Shown here: positions 52,631 through 61,091 of the stretch, piece by piece
Layout of the letters: each line of letters starts with the position of its first letter
Position numbering within the stretch: the first letter of the stretch is position 1
Assembly (NCBI GenBank): GCA_964550375.1
Contig: CAZJYX010000017.1
Span: 20,121-84,120, forward strand
Source: JAAYXS01 sp964550375
Lineage (GTDB): Bacteria; Planctomycetota; Phycisphaerae; UBA1845; Fen-1342
Direction of reading: 5' to 3'
DNA length: 64,000 nucleotides
Made by a program: the position numbers and the translations under genes
The notes under the pieces: model-generated
What the model saw: only the letters and a program-made list of their open reading frames with translations
What the model was told of the DNA's origin: nothing
Databases searched by the model: none

Positions 52631-52633
52631 AGG

Positions 52634-52869
52634 GGGTCACGCGGCTGGACGAGGGGGCCATCGACCGGGCCGGGGCCCTCTTCGATCTTGCCCAGCACGC
52701 GGCAGACGTTTGGCGCGGTTCAAACTCGGCCACGCGGCGCGAGATCCTGGACGCGGTGAGTTTGAACCGTACCCTGAGCGACGCAACTCTTTGTATACAA
52801 AAGAGAAAGCCCTTCGACGTTCTCGCCGAAGGGCCTTTTCTTGAAAAGAGTCGGGGCGACAGGATTTGA
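52634..52869 (+). pseudogene. C-terminal fragment of a serine recombinase
   Basis: Reads DRAGALFDLAQHAADVWRGSNSATRREILDAVSLNRTLSD, then KRKPFDVLAEGPFLEKSRGD. This matches the C-terminal end of large serine recombinases of planctomycete elements. The catalytic N-terminus is missing. The last codons run into the antisense of the adjacent tRNA-Pro, so the real end is near 52850. A relic of an element inserted beside a tRNA gene. Confidence 0.55.
52805..52834 (-). terminator. Terminator downstream of tRNA-Pro
   Basis: On the minus strand, GCCCTTCG and CGAAGGGC (52827-52834 with 52809-52816) form an 8-pair stem followed by a T-rich tract (TTTCTCTTTT). It lies 16 bases after the tRNA 3' end. It is also read through by the recombinase fragment on the other strand. 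Confidence 0.5.
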
Positions 52870-52925
52870 ACCTGCGACCTCCGGCACCCAAAGCCGGCGC
52901 TCTAGCCAGTCTGAGCTACGCCCCG
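52851..52925 (-). tRNA. tRNA-Pro (anticodon UGG)
   Basis: 75-nucleotide cloverleaf on the minus strand: acceptor CGGGGCG/CGCCCCG, D arm starting TAGCTCAG, anticodon stem CCGGC/GCCGG with loop TTTGGGT (anticodon TGG), T arm CAGGTTCAAATCCTG. No CCA is encoded. It lies at the right edge of the putative island, next to the recombinase fragment; tRNA genes are common integration sites. Confidence 0.95.
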
Positions 52926-53514
52926 CAACCGACCCGCATCATCATAACCGACCCACCAGCGCGAGCAAACCACAACACCAGACGATAACACCCCCGGACC
53001 GCCGGCACGCTCCGTGGGCCCGGCTCCCACGAAGCGTGCCTGCGCTGGAATGAATGTACGTCCATCAACGCGGAATACCCGCGCGCTTCTCCCTACCGGA
53101 CAGCACCGCTGCCCACCTGCTCCTATCTGGACGCACGACCCAGCGCAGCACAAACCGCCCGGCCCGGCCACCACACACGGTCGCCGCACCTACAGCGGTC
53201 AGCCAAACAAGACACCCTGCACTCACATTAGATGTCTGCCGACTGAAGGGAAAACGCCACGCCGAGTCCGGCCGCCCAGACTGAGAGAGCCCGACAGCCC
53301 CGGCGCTACCCATCCTGCGCACCTCTCGACGGCTCGGACGCCGCGCGGCGGCATGCCACGTGCGGCCGCCACGGCCCGGCACCGGCAGTCCTGCCCAGGC
53401 CCGAGGCATCCGCATCCGCCGCGGCGTCCGAACAGCTCCGGCGCCTCGGCTCGCTCTGACCGATAATAGGACCCACCTGGGTGTCCCGGCAACCGTCAAA
53501 CGCACAATCCGCGC
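52926..53514. other. Non-coding region between tRNA-Pro and the CNNM gene
   Basis: About 590 bases. ORFs on both strands exist only because of the high GC; none has coding character or a recognisable domain. The part next to 52926 should contain the tRNA promoter. No repeats or further RNA genes seen. Confidence 0.4.
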
Positions 53515-54507
53515 CTACCAAACCTCGAAGTCGCCGATGATCTCCTGCGCCAGATCCTTAATTGTGAGGATCCCCAAGCACTTCCCCGCCCCATCCTGCA
53601 CGACCGCCAGCGTCTCGCGAGCCTGTTGCATGCGCAGCAGCGCACCCGACACGCTGGCCCCCGGCGGCAGAACATACGCCGCCCGCACGTGCGCCCGAAC
53701 CGGCCGCTCCGACTCGTCCGCCAGAACATCGTAGACGTTCACAACGCCGACGACGTACCGCGCGTCACCCTCATACACCGGCAACCGCGAGAAATGCGCC
53801 ATCCGTGCGACGCGCAGGAAATCTGCGCGGGCAATGTCCACTGGCACCATCGCCACCCGCTCGCGCGGGATCATCACGCGCGCCACGCGCGTCTGCGAAA
53901 TGCGCAGCACGCGGTCCATCAGGTCCATCTGCACCGCCGTCAGCCCGCCGCGCAGCGCACCCTCGCGGACCAATCCCAGCGTGCGCGCCCGCGGCAGCAC
54001 GTCCGCCCCCGCCGCGCTCTGCGGATCGATCCAACGCATCAGGGAGTGCGCGAGTCCCCGCAGTAACGCCACCACGCCCGTCAACGACGCCACCCGGCAG
54101 CACAGCGCCAGCGGCAACGCCAACCCCCGCATCAGCCGATCCGCCTCCCGCCGAAACAGGTCCTTCGGGATCAACCCGCCAAACACGAATATCAACGGCG
54201 TCGCGATCAGCGTGGCGTACACCTCGGTCAGCCGCTCCGGCATCGCCATGTGCAGCAGCAACGCGGCGGCGAACGCGGTCGCCAGGTAGTCGGATACGTT
54301 CGTCCCGAGCAGCATTGCAATCACCAGGTCTTCCGGACGCTGCATCAGCCGGGCCAGCCGCCGCGCCCCGGGGCGATCCTGGTCGCTGGCCACCCGCAGA
54401 TGAACCGAGTCCAGGCAGTAAACACCCGTCTCCGCGCCTGAGAAGAAGCCGCTCAGCAGGACGGCCAGGAGCAGGCCGGCGATCAACAGCAGGACCATCA
54501 TCGCCAC
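53515..54507 (-). CDS. CNNM transmembrane/CBS-domain protein
   Basis: 330 residues: CNNM/DUF21 transmembrane domain with SGFFSGAETGVYCLDSVHL, MLLGTNVSDYLATAFAA and GGLIPKDLFRREADRL, then a pair of CBS domains (VMIPRERVAMVPVD, FSRLPVYEGDARYVVGVVNVYDVL, TLAVVQDGAGKCLGILTIKDLAQEIIGDF). Such proteins are linked to Mg2+ or Co2+ efflux and membrane integrity. It lacks the C-terminal CorC/HlyC domain. Its start overlaps the end of the related gene upstream by 10 bases, so the two are co-translated paralogues. Confidence 0.88.
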   Translation of the reverse strand: MAMMVLLLIAGLLLAVLLSGFFSGAETGVYCLDSVHLRVASDQDRPGARRLARLMQRPEDLVIAMLLGTNVSDYLATAFAAALLLHMAMPERLTEVYATLIATPLIFVFGGLIPKDLFRREADRLMRGLALPLALCCRVASLTGVVALLRGLAHSLMRWIDPQSAAGADVLPRARTLGLVREGALRGGLTAVQMDLMDRVLRISQTRVARVMIPRERVAMVPVDIARADFLRVARMAHFSRLPVYEGDARYVVGVVNVYDVLADESERPVRAHVRAAYVLPPGASVSGALLRMQQARETLAVVQDGAGKCLGILTIKDLAQEIIGDFEVW

Positions 54508-55826
54508 TCCTCCCGCGGCTCGCCCGCCTCCATCAATCGCAGGTGGACCCGCTCCACCCGCCGACCGTGCATGCCAGTCACCCGCAGCTCGATGTTGCCC
54601 AGCCGCACCGTGTCGCCCGGGCGCGCCGGCCGACCCAGCCGCGCCGTCACCAGGCCGCCGACCGTCACTACCCGCCCCGCCAGCCGCGGCAGCCCGAATA
54701 GCTGCGCCCAGTAACGCACATCCAGCCGCCCGCTGACCTCGTACTCCGTGTCCGACAGCGGCACCACCTCCGGCGCCGTCGGAACTTCCTCGGGCTCACT
54801 CAGGTCACCGACGATCTGCTCAAGCACATCCTCCAGCGTTACCAGCCCCGCCATGCCGCCATACTCGTCCACCACAATCGCCAGTTGCGTGCCGGTTTCC
54901 CGAAAGTGCTGGAGCAGGTCTTCGCACGTCGCCACCTCGGGCACAAACCGCACCGGCACAATCAGCTCACGCAGCGCCCGACCCGGGTTCAGAAACAGCA
55001 CCTTCGCGTATACCACCCCGATCAGGTCATCGACGCGGCCCTCGTACACCGGCACCTTCTTCAGCCGCGTCGTCCGCATCAGATCCCGCAGCTCCTCCGC
55101 CGGCTGGTTGACGTCGTACGCCACCACGTCGACGCGCGGCACCATCACCTCGCGCACGCGCACCGACCGCAGGTCAATGACCTCGCGCAGAAACTCATCC
55201 TCAACCCGGTCAATATCCCCCCGCTGCCGGCCCAGGTGCAGCAATGCCTTCAACTCGTCAATCGTTACGTCCTGCTTGCTGGCCGGGCGCGGCTGCGGAC
55301 CAAGCATCATGCGCTCAATCGGCCGCGCCAACACTGCGTCGATCAGCCGGCCAATCGGCTCGGCAACCGTGCCGGCACCGCGCACGACCAGCGCGCAGAG
55401 CGGCGCCAGCCGGTCCGCGAACCTCACCGCCAGCACCTTCGGAACCACTTCCCCGCACACCACCACCAGCAGCACGCTGCACACCGCCGACACCGGCCGC
55501 ACCCACGGCCCCCACTGGCGCCCCAGCCGGTCAAACAACACGTAGGACGTCGCGAACAACAACACGTTCACGGTCGTGTTGCAGATCAGTATCGTCAGCA
55601 GCGTTTCCTTGGGCCGCGCCATCAGCCGCGGCGCCCACCGGCGAAACGGGTTGCTGCTGCCCTTGTGCTTCTCGAGTTGCACGCGCGTCAGCGAGAACAG
55701 CACCGTCTCGCTTCCGGAGAACACCGCCGACAACGCCAGCAGCGTCAGCAGCAGCGCGGCCTGAAGTGTCAGCTCACCCCACCCGAGAACCTCTACCGCC
55801 AATATGCCGCTCGCCGCGCTCATCAT
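54498..55826 (-). CDS. Hemolysin-C/CorC-type CNNM protein
   Basis: 442 residues with the full family layout: CNNM domain (FSGSETVLFSLTRVQLEKHKG, VLLVVVCGEVVPKVLAVRFADRL), CBS pair (VREVMVPRVDVVAYDV, LKKVPVYEGRVDDLIGVVYAKVL, LAIVVDEYGGMAGLVTLEDVLEQIVGDL) and C-terminal CorC/HlyC domain (YEVSGRLDVRYWAQLFGLP, RLGNIELRVTGMHGRRVERVHL). Likely Mg/Co homeostasis. It precedes and overlaps the shorter paralogue, suggesting they may form a hetero-oligomer. Confidence 0.92.
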   Translation of the reverse strand: MMSAASGILAVEVLGWGELTLQAALLLTLLALSAVFSGSETVLFSLTRVQLEKHKGSSNPFRRWAPRLMARPKETLLTILICNTTVNVLLFATSYVLFDRLGRQWGPWVRPVSAVCSVLLVVVCGEVVPKVLAVRFADRLAPLCALVVRGAGTVAEPIGRLIDAVLARPIERMMLGPQPRPASKQDVTIDELKALLHLGRQRGDIDRVEDEFLREVIDLRSVRVREVMVPRVDVVAYDVNQPAEELRDLMRTTRLKKVPVYEGRVDDLIGVVYAKVLFLNPGRALRELIVPVRFVPEVATCEDLLQHFRETGTQLAIVVDEYGGMAGLVTLEDVLEQIVGDLSEPEEVPTAPEVVPLSDTEYEVSGRLDVRYWAQLFGLPRLAGRVVTVGGLVTARLGRPARPGDTVRLGNIELRVTGMHGRRVERVHLRLMEAGEPREEWR

Positions 55827-55892
55827 CTCCAGGCCAAGAGTTTAACGCCCAGGCCCCGCCGGCGATGCCCCCGCGCCCCCAACCAGGCGGCC

Positions 55893-56741
55893 CTATGCGA
55901 AGCACTCGGCCCGCAAACCCAAACCACGCACGCGCGCGGCAATCGCCTCCAGCTCAGCCGCTGTCAGACCACTTACGTAATCCTCCGCCGGCCGCCGCGC
56001 CACCGTGTAAATCTGCACCAGCGCTATCTGCCCACCATTCTCCATCAGCCAGGCCAGCCGCCCGGCGTAGGCCACCAACTCCGCCGCGCTCGGCGGCTCA
56101 CCCGCCAGCCGCAGGAACAGCGACTGAATCACCACTGGCCGCACGCGCGCCGCGGCCAGAATGTTGTCTAGCACGTGCTGCAGCGTGTGGCTCGGCCGGT
56201 TCACTCGCCGGAAGTATTCCTCGCTGCCCGCGTCGAGCTTGGCCCAGACCTCCCCGTTGTGCTCATCAAGCAGGGCCAGCGTCGCCGCCACCTTCGGCCG
56301 CGTCAGGTAGCAGGCGTTCGTGATTACGACAATCTTGGCGGCACTCAGCCCCAGGTCGCGCCGCACGTCCACCCCGATCTGAACGGCCTCCGCAAACACG
56401 GGCGACGCCGTCGGCTCGCCATCCCCGGAGAACGCAATGTCGTTCAGCCGCCGCCAGTCGGGCGGCACATGCCGGAACTCATTCTCCTCAAAGAGCTTAT
56501 GATAATCTGCCATCAGGCAGCGCAGTTCCTGTTCTAGGACCGCCAGGTCAACCTTGAGCCCAGCTTGCCGCTCCGACCGGTCTACCTGGCAGTAGACGCA
56601 GTCGAAATTGCAGGCCTTGTCCACGTTCAGGTTCACGCCGACGCTTAGCCCACGCGCCCGCCGGGATACGACGGGATAGACGTAGCGAAACTCCCGCCAC
56701 TGCCGATCATGCAGCTTGAACACGCCTTCAAATCGCTTCAC
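55893..56741 (-). CDS. Radical SAM protein
   Basis: 282 residues with the 4Fe-4S motif Cys44-x3-Cys48-x2-Cys51 (KACNFDCVYCQVD) and the SAM-binding FSGDGEPTASP (GGEP equivalent). The C-terminus has VVIQSLFLRLAGEPPSAAEL and VQIYTVARRPAEDYVSGL, which resembles the uncharacterised radical SAM group with wyosine-like architecture (YfkB/Elp3-independent type). The reaction is unknown. An unrelated 200-base region separates it from the upstream deacetylase-like gene. Confidence 0.82.
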   Translation of the reverse strand: MKRFEGVFKLHDRQWREFRYVYPVVSRRARGLSVGVNLNVDKACNFDCVYCQVDRSERQAGLKVDLAVLEQELRCLMADYHKLFEENEFRHVPPDWRRLNDIAFSGDGEPTASPVFAEAVQIGVDVRRDLGLSAAKIVVITNACYLTRPKVAATLALLDEHNGEVWAKLDAGSEEYFRRVNRPSHTLQHVLDNILAAARVRPVVIQSLFLRLAGEPPSAAELVAYAGRLAWLMENGGQIALVQIYTVARRPAEDYVSGLTAAELEAIAARVRGLGLRAECFA

Positions 56742-56905
56742 GTGCCTACCTCAAGCCCCACTCCAGTAACAGTTTACAACATTTCCGCTCCGGCGGGAAT
56801 ACGCCCGGACCCGGCCCGGTTTTACAGGCGTACAGACTTCTCCACGTGGGTGGAGAGGAGTTGGCGAGATGTAGTTCGGCTCGCCCTTCTCGTCAGCTTG
56901 GAGTT

Positions 56906-56945
56906 GGCCCGTTCTCAGGTCGGAGAGAACGGGCCACTTTTCTGC
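56906..56945. terminator. Strong intrinsic terminator hairpin
   Basis: GGCCCGTTCTC (56906-56916) pairs perfectly with GAGAACGGGCC (56925-56935), 11 pairs around an 8-base loop, followed by ACTTTTCT on the plus strand. It lies 13 bases after the stop of the minus-strand deacetylase-family gene, so it probably ends that transcript, but the T tract points to the plus strand; a plus-strand transcript from the 56750-56900 area is an alternative. Confidence 0.6.
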
Positions 56946-56947
56946 GC

Positions 56948-57895
56948 TTAGGCCCCCAGCAGCCGTACGTGCTCGGCGACACACCGGCTCAGTACCCCAA
57001 GGTTGTAGCCGCCCTCCAGGACGCTCACGATCCGCCCGCCGGCATGCTCCTCCGCCATCGACACCACCGTCTCAGTCATCCAGGCGAAAATCTCATCCGA
57101 CAGTGCCAGGTTCCCGAGCGGATCGTCCACGTGCCCGTCGTACCCAACACTCAGCAGCACAAACTGTGGCGCGAATCGCCCCACCTCGGGAACAATCCGC
57201 TGCTTGAATGCCCGGCGATAATCATCGTCACCCGACCCGGGCAGAAACGGGATGTTCATCGTGTAGCCCCGCCCGCGGTCCACGCCCACCTCTTCCTCGA
57301 AACCCGTACCCGGATACAGGTAGTTCGGATGCCCGTGCAGGCTGACGACCAGCACACCCGGGTCGGCCGCAAACGCGTGCTGCGTGCCGTTGCAGTGGTG
57401 CACGTCCCAATCCAGGATCAGGATCCGGTTGATGTCGTACTCGTCCTTCAGCGTGTACGCCGCCAGCGCTACGTTGTTCAGCAGGCAGAAGCCCAGCGAG
57501 CGGTCGGCTTCAGCATGATGCCCCGGCGGCCGCACCGCGCAGAACGCCCGTTTCAGTTCGCCGTCCGCCACCATCCGCGTTGCCTTCACAACCCCGCCCG
57601 CCGCCAGCTTCGCGATTTCGTAGCTCTCCGGCCCGATCGCGCTGTCCGGCACGTCGACGTACGGGTACCCCTGTCGGCACGCGGCGTCGATCCGGATCAG
57701 GTAGTCGCGCGTGTGGACCCGCTGAATCTTCATCTCAGCCAGCGGCGCCGGCTCGATGCGCACGCACGCTTCCAACAGGCCCGCCTTCGACAGCCCTTCC
57801 GCCACCGCGTCAAGCCGCGCCGGCCGCTCCGGATGCCCACCACCCGTCGTGTGACGCTTGAAACGATCGTCGATCAGTAGTCCTAGCTTCTCCAT
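56948..57895 (-). CDS. Histone-deacetylase-family (class II-like) hydrolase
   Basis: 315 residues. Zinc-site and catalytic motifs of the arginase/HDAC fold: AVRPPGHHAEADRS (tandem His), LDWDVHHCNGTQ (Asp and His zinc ligands), LSVGYDGHVDDPLGNL (second Asp) and the end motif VLEGGYNLGVL with Tyr. Bacterial members remove acetyl groups from small amines, polyamines or lysines. It starts at ATG 57895. Next to no related genes; substrate unknown. Confidence 0.92.
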   Translation of the reverse strand: MEKLGLLIDDRFKRHTTGGGHPERPARLDAVAEGLSKAGLLEACVRIEPAPLAEMKIQRVHTRDYLIRIDAACRQGYPYVDVPDSAIGPESYEIAKLAAGGVVKATRMVADGELKRAFCAVRPPGHHAEADRSLGFCLLNNVALAAYTLKDEYDINRILILDWDVHHCNGTQHAFAADPGVLVVSLHGHPNYLYPGTGFEEEVGVDRGRGYTMNIPFLPGSGDDDYRRAFKQRIVPEVGRFAPQFVLLSVGYDGHVDDPLGNLALSDEIFAWMTETVVSMAEEHAGGRIVSVLEGGYNLGVLSRCVAEHVRLLGA

Positions 57896-58007
57896 GCCGC
57901 TATTCTACGCGCACCGGCCGCCCGCGTCCCGCCCGCTCGCGACGCCGGCCGGCCCATGTTACGATTCTGGTACTTATGCCACGGCATCCACAACCGGTCC
58001 GCCGCCA

Positions 58008-58490
58008 ATGAACAGCTCCGCCGCCCGGCAACTCAGCGTCCTGCGCCTCATTATCGCCTCCATGACGCTTGCGCTCCTGGCAGCCGCGATCATCATGATT
58101 GTGCTCGCCCCGCGGCTCGAACAAAGCGTGCCGCCGGAGGTCGCCAACCTCCTGCTCATCGTCCTCGCCGGCTTGGCCGTCAGTCAAATGCCCGTCTACT
58201 TCTTCATTCGCCATACCAGCCTGCGCCGACTCCAAGCCGCCCTGGCTGGGCGTGAGCTCACCGCCGACGTGACCAGAAGCCTGCAAGACGTGTACTTCCG
58301 GCTGACGCTCGTGCCGGCCGCGCTCCTGGAGGGCTGGGGCTTACTCGGGTCCGTCATCTTCCTGCTCACCCAGCAATGGCCGGCTCTGGCCGCCCCCGCG
58401 CTCGCCGTCGGCGGCCTGATGTTCGCCTGGCCCACACGCGACCGCCTGGAACGCTTCATCACCGCCATGACCGACCGCTCCGCACCCTGA
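58008..58490 (+). CDS. Small integral membrane protein of unknown function
   Basis: 160 residues with four hydrophobic segments: LRLIIASMTLALLAAAIIMIV, VANLLLIVLAGLAVSQMPVYFF, LVPAALLEGWGLLGSVIFLL and PALAAPALAVGGLMFAW. No signature residues that I recognise. ATG 58008, weak ribosome site. It is divergent from the deacetylase-like gene with about 110 bases between. Confidence 0.7.
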   Translation: MNSSAARQLSVLRLIIASMTLALLAAAIIMIVLAPRLEQSVPPEVANLLLIVLAGLAVSQMPVYFFIRHTSLRRLQAALAGRELTADVTRSLQDVYFRLTLVPAALLEGWGLLGSVIFLLTQQWPALAAPALAVGGLMFAWPTRDRLERFITAMTDRSAP

Positions 58491-58748
58491 TAGCTACCGC
58501 CACCACGCTTGGCGGCCCGCCGCACACGCCCCGGCACCCCCGCCCGTCACGGCCGACGGGCCGCCACGGCGCGTTTCGCGGCCAACCGATAGCCAAGTCC
58601 GAGCCGGGCGACTATCATGCGCTGTCATGACGGTCCGGCCTGAGATGGGCCGCATCCAACACTTTGGCAGTGGCAGGCGTAACCGTCCGCCGTCGCCACT
58701 TTGGTCCCCGGCAAGTCCGCGTGTCACTGACAGAGAGGGTAGCTTCAC

Positions 58749-58958
58749 ATGCCAGAGAGCACGTACAAGGTAATCGAGCTGATCGGCACCAGCGAGGAGT
58801 CGTGGGAGCGTGCCGCCAAGAACGCCGTCGAGACTGCCAGCAAGTCGCTCCGCGATCTGCGAATTGCCGAGATCGGCAAGCTGGACATGCGCATCGAGGA
58901 CGGCAAGGTCGTCGCCTACCGGGCGCGCGTGACACTCTCCTTCAAGTACCAAGAGTAA
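58749..58958 (+). CDS. Dodecin-family protein
   Basis: 69 residues, the full length of dodecins, small proteins that assemble into dodecameric shells binding flavin or other ligands. Conserved features: TYKVIELIGTSEESWERAAKNAVETASKSLRDL and IEDGKVVAYRARVTLSFKY. The Trp that stacks on the flavin in classical dodecins (LRWFEV) is replaced by Ile here (LRIAEI), as in other non-classical members, so the ligand may not be FMN. AGAGAGGG lies upstream. Confidence 0.9.
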   Translation: MPESTYKVIELIGTSEESWERAAKNAVETASKSLRDLRIAEIGKLDMRIEDGKVVAYRARVTLSFKYQE

Positions 58959-58962
58959 TCGC

Positions 58963-58982
58963 CGGCCGGATTCGCCCGGCCG
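58963..58982. terminator. Hairpin between dodecin and convergent gene
   Basis: CGGCCGG (58963-58969) pairs with CCGGCCG (58976-58982) around six bases, between the dodecin stop and a convergent minus-strand gene. No T tract; weak candidate. Confidence 0.3.
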
Positions 58983-59014
58983 CCGAGAGCTCGAAACGCC
59001 CCCTGGCGGCGGCG

Positions 59015-59710
59015 TCAGAGTTGACGTTCCAGCCGGGCTTCGTTGCGGATGAGCTTGCCCAGGTGCAGACGCAGGGCAATCTGAGGGGGGTGCTGTGTCA
59101 TGCGGTAGAACCCGGGCGGACAGTCCGCCCCCACGCAGTACACCGGCTCACCGTTGATCGTCAGCCGATACACGGCGAAGAATCGCTCGTCCACGCCGAA
59201 CAGGACGGCCAACTCCTCCGCCTCGATTCGGGCCTCCGGCACGCACTCGCGCACAAAGCTGCGCAACGCCGCGCGGGCGTCCGGCGGCTCGTCCGACGGT
59301 TCCAGGCGGGCTGCCCGCATCCCGACCATGAAGCGCGTGCCGACGTGCAGGCTGTAGGCGTCGTCCACACCCAGGTCGTACGTGGGAAACAGCCCGGGCT
59401 CTGTTTCGCCGACCGCCACGTAGAAGTTCGGGCGGGGCTGGACGCCGCGTGCCAGAATGGCCGACGGCATGGATAACAGGCAGGACAATAGCGCGGTTCG
59501 TCCCTCGCCCTCCAGCGGCTGCTCGTCGAACATGCGCTCGCGCCGCAACTCGCCCGGCACAGCATGCCCGAGGTGCTGCTTCAAGTAGTCTCGCGCCAGC
59601 GTTTCGAACTGCTGCCAGTCCACGGTAACAACACCGCTCTCAACAGCCCGGCTCGCCTGCGGACCGCCGGTGGATTCTAGCAGCTTCTCTCCGATTGAGC
59701 CCGGCCACAC
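59015..59710 (-). CDS. Hypothetical protein
   Basis: 231 residues, soluble, no signal or membrane segment. It has an N-terminal helix around DWQQFETLARDYLKQHLG, a central mixed part (RPNFYVAVGETEPGLFPTYDLGVDDAYSLHVGTRFMV) and a C-terminal section (YRLTINGEPVYCVGADCPPGFYRMTQHPPQIALRLHLGKLIR). The start may be GTG 59710 or the later GTG 59623 (VDWQQF). No family recognised; the composition is protein-like and the frame uninterrupted. Confidence 0.55.
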   Translation of the reverse strand: MWPGSIGEKLLESTGGPQASRAVESGVVTVDWQQFETLARDYLKQHLGHAVPGELRRERMFDEQPLEGEGRTALLSCLLSMPSAILARGVQPRPNFYVAVGETEPGLFPTYDLGVDDAYSLHVGTRFMVGMRAARLEPSDEPPDARAALRSFVRECVPEARIEAEELAVLFGVDERFFAVYRLTINGEPVYCVGADCPPGFYRMTQHPPQIALRLHLGKLIRNEARLERQL

Positions 59711-59902
59711 ACGGGAAAACGTCGTGCTGAAGAGCGTACGGTGTGCAGTTCGGCCACACCTGTCGCATAATCACGCGCCGCCGGCGTCTCGTGTATGCTG
59801 CGGACCAAGGGGCCGCGGGCAGCGTGGCCGTGCCCGTCGCGAGAATCAAGCCTGACTCGGCGCCTGGGCGACCCGTTGGGCGGTGAACCGTGGAGGACAG
59901 GC

Positions 59903-60898
59903 ATGCCTTCGAGTAATCATCGTCAGCGCCCGGGTGGCGCACCGGCCCGGCGGCGCGCAGAGCGCGTGTTCCTTTGGACGCTGGTTGGTTCGCTGGTGAC
60001 GTGCGCGGCGGTGGCGGTGGCGGTGCTGCTGTTCTGGGAGTTCAACGCCACCACTTGGCGCATTCTCGGCACGCTGGTTGCCCTGGCCATTCACAGTGGC
60101 GTGGCCATGGCCAGCACGCACGCCCTGGAGCGGCGCTGGTGGCCGCACCTGAGCCGGCTGGGCCTGGTGCTCTTCGGCCTGAACTTCGCGGTGCTGATGG
60201 CGTGCACGTGGTGGCCCGGCCCGCTGGATGACACGGTGGGGCGGGCCTGGCTCATGACGGGGAGCCTGCTGGGCTACTACGTGCTGGCGATACCAGGCGC
60301 GGCCCTGTACGAGAAGCGCCGGCTCGTGCCGCTGGCACTGCTGGCGCTGGGCACGTGCGCGGTCGGATTTGTGATGCTCGTCGTCTGCATCTGGGCGGAG
60401 CGGGTTGAGAACGTGACCTTCGGCAAGGCCACTGCGATCGTGGCGGTGGCGGCCTTCACGCTGGCACACACGTGTGTGTTGCTGCGGGCGCCGACCGCAC
60501 GACAACTCGGTTGGCTACAGCGCGCGGCGGTTTACGCTGCCTGGGCCACGGGCGCGCTGGCGGCCGTCATGATCGCCCTGGAGCTGGACGAGGAGTTTCC
60601 CTTCCGGCTGCTCGGGGCGCTGGGCGTGACTGATGCCAGCGCGTCGCTCGCATTGGTGATCATGACCAAGCTGCGGCGCGTGCAGCGCATCGAGTCACTC
60701 GCCAGCGCGGCCGCCGAGTTGGAGATCGTCTGCCCACGCTGCACAACCCGACAAACAGTTCCAGCCGGGGCGTCGCGCTGCCAGGCCTGCGGCTTGAAGT
60801 TCCGCATCGAGATCGAGGAGGCGCGCTGCGCCCGCTGTGACTACGTGTTATGGCAGTTACCGGAGCGGCGTTGCCCGGAATGCGGGCTGCCGTTCTGA
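59903..60898 (+). CDS. Membrane protein with C-terminal zinc ribbons
   Basis: 331 residues. After a basic N-terminus come about seven transmembrane helices (for example FLWTLVGSLVTCAAVAVAVLLF, WLMTGSLLGYYVLAIPGA). The C-terminal 60 residues are cytoplasmic with two zinc ribbons: CPRCTTRQTVPAGASRCQACG and CARCDYVLWQLPERRCPECG. Planctomycetes have many such proteins; no function is known. GGAGG lies 7 bases before ATG 59903; the frame is open from 59795. Confidence 0.75.
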   Translation: MPSSNHRQRPGGAPARRRAERVFLWTLVGSLVTCAAVAVAVLLFWEFNATTWRILGTLVALAIHSGVAMASTHALERRWWPHLSRLGLVLFGLNFAVLMACTWWPGPLDDTVGRAWLMTGSLLGYYVLAIPGAALYEKRRLVPLALLALGTCAVGFVMLVVCIWAERVENVTFGKATAIVAVAAFTLAHTCVLLRAPTARQLGWLQRAAVYAAWATGALAAVMIALELDEEFPFRLLGALGVTDASASLALVIMTKLRRVQRIESLASAAAELEIVCPRCTTRQTVPAGASRCQACGLKFRIEIEEARCARCDYVLWQLPERRCPECGLPF

Positions 60899-60916
60899 TT
60901 CGCCCGGCCGGCCGGC

Positions 60917-61015
60917 TCACACGCGCGCCGCAAGCAGGTAGGCCCAGTTCAGTAGCACGCCGGTCACCAGGAGCAGCACGACGAGCCTCCGACGGCCGGG
61001 CGACGTAATCCACAC
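60917..61015 (-). CDS. Possible tiny membrane peptide after the oxidase genes
   Basis: A 32-residue frame (GTG start) reading TSPGRRRLVVLLLVTGVLLNWAYLLAARV at the end, that is, basic residues followed by one transmembrane helix. Its position, 76 bases downstream of the second oxidase subunit on the same strand, is reminiscent of CydX-type small subunits. There is no ribosome site, so it may be chance. Confidence 0.2.
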   Translation of the reverse strand: MWITSPGRRRLVVLLLVTGVLLNWAYLLAARV

Positions 61016-61091
61016 AATGCGCCGGCGGAACTGGTGGCGGAGAGTGACTCATACGATCGTGCTCCGGGCAAGTGCGCGTGCCCGCCGCAAG

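Noticed and set aside
52841..53053. Frame reading GATGFEPATSGTQSRRSSQ
   Set aside because: This is the well-known spurious peptide from the antisense of a tRNA; the tRNA-Pro explains it.
53014..53505. Frames on both strands between tRNA-Pro and the CNNM gene
   Set aside because: No ribosome site, no domain, Arg/Pro-rich composition typical of chance frames.
56709..56951. 80-codon plus-strand frame before the terminator at 56906
   Set aside because: Starts inside the radical SAM gene in antisense and lacks a ribosome site; composition is not convincing. Only the terminator is kept.
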